DNA of 64,000 bases from Acinetobacter dispersus (GTDB lineage Bacteria > Pseudomonadota > Gammaproteobacteria > Pseudomonadales > Moraxellaceae), in the NCBI RefSeq assembly GCF_009884975.1, contig NZ_CP041970.1, positions 1,860,001 through 1,924,000 of the forward strand, given 5' to 3'. Positions 58,479 through 64,000 of this stretch are shown in pieces. The notes under the pieces are model-generated. The model made no database searches, had not been told where the DNA came from, and was given only the letters and a program-made list of their open reading frames with translations. Position numbers and translations under genes: made by a program. How positions within the stretch are numbered: position 1 is the first letter of the stretch; every line of letters starts with the position of its first letter.

Positions 58479-59753
58479 TTAACCTGGGAAAATACCGCGT
58501 TCTTTACGCGCTTTCAGAATACGTTCACATGCCAAAATATACGCTGCGGTACGTAAGCTACATTCCTTCTGTGCTGCCGTATTCCAAACATCGGCAATGG
58601 CTTGGATCATCAACTTATCAAGACGTTCATTGATTTCATCCTCGGTCCAGAAGTAACTCGCCATATCTTGAACCCATTCAAAATAACTAACAGTTACACC
58701 ACCCGCGTTACAGATCACGTCAGGGACAACGGTAATGTCACGACTCACAAATACATCATCTGCTTCTGGATAAGTTGGGCCGTTCGCGCCTTCAAGCACA
58801 ATTTTGGCTTTTAGTTTTTGTGCACGTTCAACCGTAATCTGACCTTCCAATGCAGCAGGAATAAGAATGTCCATATCAACCGTCCAGAATTCTTCATCTG
58901 AAATCACGCTTGAATCAACAAAGCCCATCACACCACCAGTTTCAACGACATGCTTTTGCAATGCTTTAACATCCAAGCCTTCTACATTGAAAATGGTACC
59001 GGTATGGTCCTGTACAGCAACGATTTTTGCGCCTGCATGGCTAAACAAATAAGCGGCTTCATTCCCGACGTTACCAAAGCCTTGCACAGCAACTTTACTG
59101 CCCTCAATCGGTAATTTAATGCGCTCCGCAACCTGCATACCCGTTACAAATACACCGCGACCTGTTGCGCGAACACGGCCAAGTGAACCGCCCAAATGTA
59201 CAGGTTTACCTGTCACCACACCTGTTACGGTATGACCTTTGATACTTGAATAGGTATCCATCATCCAGCCCATAATATTGGCATTGGTGCCGACATCTGG
59301 CGCAGGAATATCAATTTGAGGACCAATGATTGGACTGATTTCACTGGTGAAACGACGAGTTAAACGCTCTAATTCACGCGGCGAAAGTTCTTTCGGATTA
59401 ACGCGAATACCGCCTTTAGCACCACCGAACGGCAGGTTCAATACTGCAGTTTTAATGGTCATCCATGCAGATAAAGCCATGACTTCATTCAGTTCAACAT
59501 CTTGGTGATAGCGGATACCGCCTTTACCTGGACCACGTGATAAATTGTGCTGTACACGGTAACCTTCAAAATGGCGAATTGAACCATCGTCCATCACGAT
59601 TGGAACATCAACGATAAGCGTACGCTTTGGGGTTTTCAGTGTGTTGACAAAGTTACTGAGGTCCGCATCCAAATAAGGTGCCACTCGATCTACTTGAGTG
59701 AGAAAAGTTTGCCAAGCACTGCCATTTTGAGCCGCATATGATAAAGACATCAT
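58479..59753 (-). CDS. gdhA: Glutamate dehydrogenase
   Basis: A 424-aa Glu/Leu/Phe/Val dehydrogenase-family enzyme. The substrate site includes [20 protein letters not shown] (catalytic Lys) and [19 protein letters not shown]; the nucleotide fold has [17 protein letters not shown]. Length and sequence fit the NAD-type catabolic group. At the head of the ast genes, it can deaminate the glutamate made by AstC and AstE to 2-oxoglutarate, which AstC reuses. ATGATG gives two starts 3 bp apart, after AAGGA. Confidence 0.9.
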   Translation of the reverse strand: MMSLSYAAQNGSAWQTFLTQVDRVAPYLDADLSNFVNTLKTPKRTLIVDVPIVMDDGSIRHFEGYRVQHNLSRGPGKGGIRYHQDVELNEVMALSAWMTIKTAVLNLPFGGAKGGIRVNPKELSPRELERLTRRFTSEISPIIGPQIDIPAPDVGTNANIMGWMMDTYSSIKGHTVTGVVTGKPVHLGGSLGRVRATGRGVFVTGMQVAERIKLPIEGSKVAVQGFGNVGNEAAYLFSHAGAKIVAVQDHTGTIFNVEGLDVKALQKHVVETGGVMGFVDSSVISDEEFWTVDMDILIPAALEGQITVERAQKLKAKIVLEGANGPTYPEADDVFVSRDITVVPDVICNAGGVTVSYFEWVQDMASYFWTEDEINERLDKLMIQAIADVWNTAAQKECSLRTAAYILACERILKARKERGIFPG

Positions 59754-59842
59754 CTATTCCTTAATTAATCAATTGTCCCTGTTATTCACAGATTCCCTTT
59801 GTTTAAGGGCGTCCTACCCCCATCCTCCCTGATGTGCATTCA

Positions 59843-59856
59843 GCTTCTTTCGTGCC
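59843..59856 (-). promoter_or_regulatory. Candidate sigma-54 promoter for gdhA-ast
   Basis: On the minus strand GGCACG-AAAGAA-GC keeps the invariant GG-N10-GC spacing and the GGCACG -24 element; the -12 element is poor (AAGC instead of TTGC). It lies about 90 bp before gdhA. E. coli astC also uses sigma-54. This is a weak but specific candidate. Confidence 0.3.
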
Positions 59857-59898
59857 GAAGTGAAAATGCTTGGGGTGTTGTATTGTTATTATTATTAA

Positions 59899-59913
59899 GA
59901 ATCAAATTGATTC
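59899..59913. promoter_or_regulatory. Palindrome near the Lrp/AsnC promoter
   Basis: GAATCAA-A-TTGATTC, a perfect 7-1-7 inverted repeat, 12 bp before a TATAAT hexamer (59925-59930) and about 65 bp before the regulator start. It is a plausible operator for the Lrp/AsnC protein, controlling itself and the divergent gdhA-ast genes. Confidence 0.5.
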
Positions 59914-59978
59914 ACAAAATTCGTTATAATGATTAAAATGAATTATTTTTTATCAATTTGCTAATAGAAAGAATCAAA

Positions 59979-60401
59979 ATGAACAATATCGATCATATTA
60001 TATTAGGCTTACTCAAAGACAATGCACGGATGTCGATTACCGACTTGGCAGCGAAAACACGTGTGTCTCGTGCCACCGTGCAGAAACGAATTGAATATAT
60101 GGAATCAACGGGGATCATTACGGGCTATACCGTACGTTTCCGTCCCAATGCTGAAAAAAATATCATTCGGGCATGGATGAATATCATGGTGGAAGGTACG
60201 CGAGCACAGGCGGTAATTCGAGAGTTACGCTTAGAGTCAGCGGTTGAGCGACTGCATACCACCAATGGTAAATGGGATATTTTAGTCGAGTTGCAATCTG
60301 ATAGTTTGGAAAATTTTGATAAAGCCCTAGAGCGAATCCGAAATATTTCAGGGATTTACAATAGTGAAACCAGTATTTTGCTCTCCACCTATAAGACCTA
60401 A
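59979..60401 (+). CDS. Lrp/AsnC-family regulator of gdhA-ast
   Basis: A 140-aa Lrp/AsnC regulator: N-terminal helix-turn-helix (~5-50, LAAKTRVSRATVQKRIEYME) and a C-terminal RAM domain (~65-135). ATG 59979 is chosen because AGAAAG precedes it; an upstream TTG at 59958 is rejected. It is divergent from gdhA-astCADBE across a spacer with a perfect palindrome, so arginine or ornithine responsive control of that operon is likely (compare AstR/ArgR-type roles in other species). The effector is inferred. Confidence 0.85.
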   Translation: MNNIDHIILGLLKDNARMSITDLAAKTRVSRATVQKRIEYMESTGIITGYTVRFRPNAEKNIIRAWMNIMVEGTRAQAVIRELRLESAVERLHTTNGKWDILVELQSDSLENFDKALERIRNISGIYNSETSILLSTYKT

Positions 60402-60431
60402 AAAAAGGGACTCTAGCTAGAGTCCCTTTTT
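60402..60431. terminator. Bidirectional terminator
   Basis: A perfect 15-bp inverted repeat AAAAAGGGACTCTAG/CTAGAGTCCCTTTTT with no spacer. The tip will open to a 4-nt loop. It separates the convergent regulator and malic enzyme genes. Confidence 0.9.
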
Positions 60432-60443
60432 AAATGAAATGGA

Positions 60444-62144
60444 TTAATAACTAACACGGCGATAGTTACGATATTCTGGCGTCCAGAAATTATCTTCAAT
60501 CGCTTGTTTCAACACATCATTACTCAACGGTACGGCCAAGCCATCCGCCATAGCAGCTTTTGCTACTTTAAAGGCAATAAACTTAGACACCTGTTGAATA
60601 TCGTTGATATTTGGCAATAAATCCGCTGTGGCATTTTTCAAACGTGGTGAACAATCTGCCAAAGCTGTACTTGCAGCCATTAACATCGAGTCACTGATAT
60701 GGGTTGCGCCACATGCAATCACACCTAAACCAATCCCAGGGAAAATATAGGAGTTATTGCACTGCGCAATGCTATACACCTTGCCTTGATAATAGATCGG
60801 TGCAAAAGGACTACCTGTTGCCACAATTGCAGCACCTTGCGTCCACTCAATAATATCTTTAGGTTGTGCTTCAACTTGTGAAGTCGGGTTCGATAATGGC
60901 AATACAATCGGATGCTTATAATATTTAGCTAAGGTTTTGATCACTTCTTCACTAAACAAACCTGCCTGCCCAGAAACTCCAATCAAGATACTTGGTTTGG
61001 CATTCTTCACTACATCCAACAAAGCAACATTCTCACCTGTATATTCCCAAGTGCTAATTGCATTGACTGGTGTGGCAAGTTTTTGCTGAAAATCGAGTAA
61101 GTTTGGTTGTTGATCGGTCATCAAGCCGAAACGATCCACCATAAAGATGCGTGAACGCGCTTCATGGTCACTCAGACCTTCGTCCATCATCTGTCTAACA
61201 ATCTGTTCAGCGATACCACATCCTGCTGAACCTGCACCAACAAAAGTAACCGTTTGATCTTTCAGTTGTTTGCCTTGCGCACGTGATGCCGCAATTAGGG
61301 TCGCAACAGTGACTGCAGCCGTACCTTGAATATCATCATTGAAACAGCAAATTTTGTCGCGGTACTGAGTCAATAATGGCATGGCATTGGTTTGCGCAAA
61401 ATCTTCAAATTGAATCAGCACATCTGGCCAGCGTTGACGTACTGCCGTAATAATCTGCTCAACAAATTCATAATATTGCTCACCACGGATACGCGGCTGT
61501 TTCCAACCCATATAAATTGGATCATCAAGCAATTCTTGGTTGTTAGTTCCAACATCAATAGTGATCGGTAAAGTATAGGCAGGACTAATACCACCACATG
61601 CGGTATAGAGTGACAATTTACCAATTGGGATACCCATGCCACCAATACCCTGATCGCCAAGACCTAAGATACGTTCACCATCAGTGATCACAATTACTTT
61701 AACGTTTTTCTTGTTAACGTTATGGATAATTTGATCGATGTATTGACGCTCTGGATAAGAAATAAAGATACCACGGTGACGGCGGTAGATATCCGAAAAG
61801 CGCTGACAAGCCTCACCAACCGTTGGGGTATAAATGATCGGCAGCATTTCATCCAAATGCTGACTCAATAAGTTATAGAACAGTGTTTCATTGGTGTCTT
61901 GAATATTTCGCAAATAAATATGCTTATTCAAGTCGTTGTCGAATGAAAGATACTGCTGATACGAACGCTGAGTCTGCTCTTCGATATTCTCGATATTGTA
62001 CGGAACTAGACCATGTAAGTTAAAATTCTCTCTTTCTTCTTCAGAAAAAGCAGAGCCTTTATTTAGCAGAGGTAGTTCTAAAAGAGCGTTTCCAGCATAG
62101 TGAATATATAAAGGTTTTTTGATTTTACTAGGGTTCACAGACAT
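60444..62144 (-). CDS. maeA: NAD-dependent malic enzyme
   Basis: A 566-aa SfcA/MaeA-type malic enzyme that decarboxylates malate to pyruvate. It has the N-terminal domain with [17 protein letters not shown], the catalytic segment [23 protein letters not shown], metal ligands in FEDFAQTNA and [13 protein letters not shown], and the nucleotide fold [16 protein letters not shown]. Length matches the NAD-linked class rather than the longer MaeB fusion. It is transcribed alone. Confidence 0.95.
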   Translation of the reverse strand: MSVNPSKIKKPLYIHYAGNALLELPLLNKGSAFSEEERENFNLHGLVPYNIENIEEQTQRSYQQYLSFDNDLNKHIYLRNIQDTNETLFYNLLSQHLDEMLPIIYTPTVGEACQRFSDIYRRHRGIFISYPERQYIDQIIHNVNKKNVKVIVITDGERILGLGDQGIGGMGIPIGKLSLYTACGGISPAYTLPITIDVGTNNQELLDDPIYMGWKQPRIRGEQYYEFVEQIITAVRQRWPDVLIQFEDFAQTNAMPLLTQYRDKICCFNDDIQGTAAVTVATLIAASRAQGKQLKDQTVTFVGAGSAGCGIAEQIVRQMMDEGLSDHEARSRIFMVDRFGLMTDQQPNLLDFQQKLATPVNAISTWEYTGENVALLDVVKNAKPSILIGVSGQAGLFSEEVIKTLAKYYKHPIVLPLSNPTSQVEAQPKDIIEWTQGAAIVATGSPFAPIYYQGKVYSIAQCNNSYIFPGIGLGVIACGATHISDSMLMAASTALADCSPRLKNATADLLPNINDIQQVSKFIAFKVAKAAMADGLAVPLSNDVLKQAIEDNFWTPEYRNYRRVSY

Positions 62145-62426
62145 ACTTTACTCTTTAGACTCTCTCTCAAATGTACAAAAAATTTATTTGCTGAAATTCT
62201 TTTAAAAAGAACTTTGGCATGGACAATAATTTACACCAAACGAGGTCAGAAACCGAATAATCTAGTTACATGTAAAGTGAATCATTATTTCGAAAATAAA
62301 TAGTAGTCCCTTTTTTAGATCATTTTTCGTTCTAAACTGCAATATTTTGAATTATTTTTGCACCAGCTCAGGTCTATTATTGTAGTGATATCGTTGCAGA
62401 TGCTTTTAAGTACCCATAAAAGCTCA
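62145..62426. other. Noncoding region upstream of maeA
   Basis: AT-rich spacer that must hold the maeA promoter. No gene, confident promoter hexamers or operator could be supported. Confidence 0.4.
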
Positions 62427-62463
62427 AAGATGATGTCTGTTTTCAAGCAACAGACATCATCTT
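62427..62463 (-). terminator. Terminator after the SDR gene
   Basis: A perfect 15-bp stem AAGATGATGTCTGTT/AACAGACATCATCTT with a 7-nt loop. It lies 21 bp after the SDR stop on the minus strand, followed by TGAGCTTTT. Confidence 0.85.
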
Positions 62464-62483
62464 GATGAGTTTCTTAAAGTGAA

Positions 62484-63326
62484 TCAGGTTTTCTTTTTCT
62501 TGCTTTTTTTAGTGAAAAAGCTAAGCGCATGCCCATAATGCGTTGGTGTGATACGTTGAATCAAATCAAGTACCTTGGCATCGTTCCCAATCAGAATACG
62601 CGCTTTATCCGCTTTAACTGCATTCAGAATAATTTTAGCCGCCTGTTCTGGTGGCGTCTTTAAAACCTTATTAAATGCCTGACTCGCCTTAGCTGGGTTC
62701 ATTCCTAAACTGCGAATACTGTCACTCATTCTTGCACTATTGGCAATATTGGTGCGAATTCCGCCTGGATGCACACAAGTTGCACTTAAACCATTATTCT
62801 GTATTTTTAACTCTTGGCGTAAAGCCTCTGTGAAACCACGGACTGCAAATTTTGTGGCGTTGTAAGCGCTTTGTGTCGGCTGTGCGGTTAAACCAAACAG
62901 ACTGGAGATATTAATAATATGTCCTTCATCACTTTGTTTTAAATACGGTAAAAATTCTTTAGTACCATACACCACACCCCAAAAATTAATATTTAAAATC
63001 CATTCCAGCTCATCATAGTTCATTCCTTCTACGGTACTCGCTAAAGCCACACCTGCATTATTAAAAATCAGGTTGATCTTGCCATGTGCTTTAAAACTCT
63101 CTGCAGCCCATTCACGTACTGCACTTTGATCTGATACATCTAGTTTTGTCAGTGTAACCTTGACAGGGTATTGCTGAAGTAGAGCCTGTGTTTCCATCAA
63201 CCCTTGTTCATTGATATCACTTAAGGCTAAATGTGCGCCTTGTTGTGCCAATAAAATTGCGAGCTGTTGACCTATACCCGACCCTGCACCTGTAATTGCT
63301 GCGACTTTTTGATTAAAACTTTTCAT
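62484..63326 (-). CDS. Short-chain dehydrogenase/reductase
   Basis: A 280-aa classical SDR. It has the cofactor motif ITGAGSGIGQQLA, NNAG at the start of the active-site half, and catalytic Ser and Tyr/Lys in INISSLFGL and SAYNATKFAVRGF. The acidic residue after beta-2 (ALSDIN) favours NAD(H). A basic C-terminal tail (KKSKKKK) is unusual. It overlaps the upstream amidohydrolase gene by 14 bp, so they are co-translated and may act on the same compound. Confidence 0.88.
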   Translation of the reverse strand: MKSFNQKVAAITGAGSGIGQQLAILLAQQGAHLALSDINEQGLMETQALLQQYPVKVTLTKLDVSDQSAVREWAAESFKAHGKINLIFNNAGVALASTVEGMNYDELEWILNINFWGVVYGTKEFLPYLKQSDEGHIINISSLFGLTAQPTQSAYNATKFAVRGFTEALRQELKIQNNGLSATCVHPGGIRTNIANSARMSDSIRSLGMNPAKASQAFNKVLKTPPEQAAKIILNAVKADKARILIGNDAKVLDLIQRITPTHYGHALSFFTKKSKKKKT

Positions 63327-64000
63327 ATGATGACTCTAAAGGAAGTTGATAAAAATTGGCGGCATTTTGTCTAAATATGGCATGCAAGGCCTGATCACCA
63401 TAAGGACTCAACATTTGAATATAGGCATGGATTAGGTCATTTAAACGGGTGTTCGGCTTGTCCATCGGAAAATTGGATGCGAACATGATCCGCTCTGTAC
63501 CAAATACTGAGATTGCGTGCTGAATCATAGGTGTCAATAAACTCACCATCTCAACAATACTTGCTGTTCGACCCAGTTTATAGAATGTGTGTCCAAGTAC
63601 TGGCATCATCAAGCCCGAGATTTTGGCATGGACATTTTTCTGTTCAGCCAAAACCGCAATATCTTGCTGCCATTGTTTAAAAATGGCATCACGCTGCGAT
63701 TGTGTCATTCCCGTTTTCTTGCCCACGGCTCCAAATAAACCGACAGGTGTCGCCAGATGATCAATCACAATAAGTGTTTCAGGAAAATGCTGAGCGAGAG
63801 TTGTAATTTCATTTAATTGAGTAGAATAGCCCCAAGCATCAAAAGACAAATCCATTTTTGCCAAATGCTCAAAGCCTTGGAGAAATTTCTTGTCACGATA
63901 GAGATGGGGCCGATCACACCAACGATAAACACCGCTATCCTGATGCCAAGCCGCCATTTTACGAATGCCACGGAATAGCGGACTCGCATCCTGATGTGCT
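63313..64000 (-). CDS. Amidohydrolase-2 family protein, N-terminus outside window
   Basis: A partial TIM-barrel metal-dependent hydrolase (amidohydrolase_2, uronolactonase/lactonase-like). The frame is open to the window edge: residues before the ATG at 63957 read HQDASPLFRGIRK, typical family sequence, so that ATG is internal. Metal-site strands are visible as VIDHLATP and IMFASNFPMDKP (Asp near the C-terminus). The missing N-terminus would hold the HxH motif. It lies directly upstream of the SDR gene and overlaps it. Confidence 0.85.
   Translation of the reverse strand, partial: AHQDASPLFRGIRKMAAWHQDSGVYRWCDRPHLYRDKKFLQGFEHLAKMDLSFDAWGYSTQLNEITTLAQHFPETLIVIDHLATPVGLFGAVGKKTGMTQSQRDAIFKQWQQDIAVLAEQKNVHAKISGLMMPVLGHTFYKLGRTASIVEMVSLLTPMIQHAISVFGTERIMFASNFPMDKPNTRLNDLIHAYIQMLSPYGDQALHAIFRQNAANFYQLPLESSYEKF

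Overview
This window looks like a chromosomal segment of an Acinetobacter-type gammaproteobacterium. The evidence is the AT-rich base composition, a T6SS cluster of Acinetobacter layout (TagX present, a periplasmic AsaA/TslA-like protein, no recognisable TssJ), and a gdhA-astCADBE arginine catabolism block. No tRNA, rRNA, CRISPR array, prophage or insertion sequence was recognised.

Region by region. 1-2.3 kb: the 3' end of a SufS-type cysteine desulfurase, a LysE-family exporter and a divergent LysR regulator. 2.5-9.8 kb: a co-oriented cluster with a GntR/UTRA regulator, an AprA/FrdA-like flavoprotein (frameshifted here), a 2[4Fe-4S] ferredoxin, a nitrate/sulfonate-type ABC importer, a HEAT-repeat protein and a DUF971 protein. 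I know of no assigned function for this combination, and it is the best candidate for an undescribed system. 9.9-15 kb: metal and oxyanion transport, with chrA, a dmeF/RcnR-type regulator pair with a recognisable operator, and modABC behind a ModE-like box (modC frameshifted and short). 15-18.3 kb: an EF-hand protein and a TonB receptor behind a Fur box.

18.7-40.6 kb: a complete-looking T6SS locus in two divergent arms. The minus arm runs tslA/asaA-like, tssB, tssC, hcp, tssE (frameshifted), tssF, tssG, an unknown 474-aa membrane protein, tssM, tagF, an OmpA-like gene and PAAR. The plus arm runs clpV, tssA, tssK, tssL, an unknown membrane protein and tagX. No VgrG or effector/immunity pair is present, so those must lie elsewhere.

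40.7-50.3 kb: a PAP2 phosphatase, a four-repeat COG4705-like membrane protein, an orphan Pls/PosA-type NRPS whose mRNA leader can pair with its own Shine-Dalgarno region, and a pqi lipid-transport operon in which PqiA is split into two genes. 50.3-60.4 kb: an amino-acid permease, the arginine succinyltransferase pathway and glutamate dehydrogenase, with a divergent Lrp/AsnC regulator. 60.4-64 kb: malic enzyme, an SDR and a truncated amidohydrolase.

Three genes carry indels that break otherwise intact reading frames. Two lie in 6-nt A/T runs and one at a probable AG repeat. This pattern fits long-read assembly errors at least as well as true mutations, so these genes should not be called dead without checking reads.
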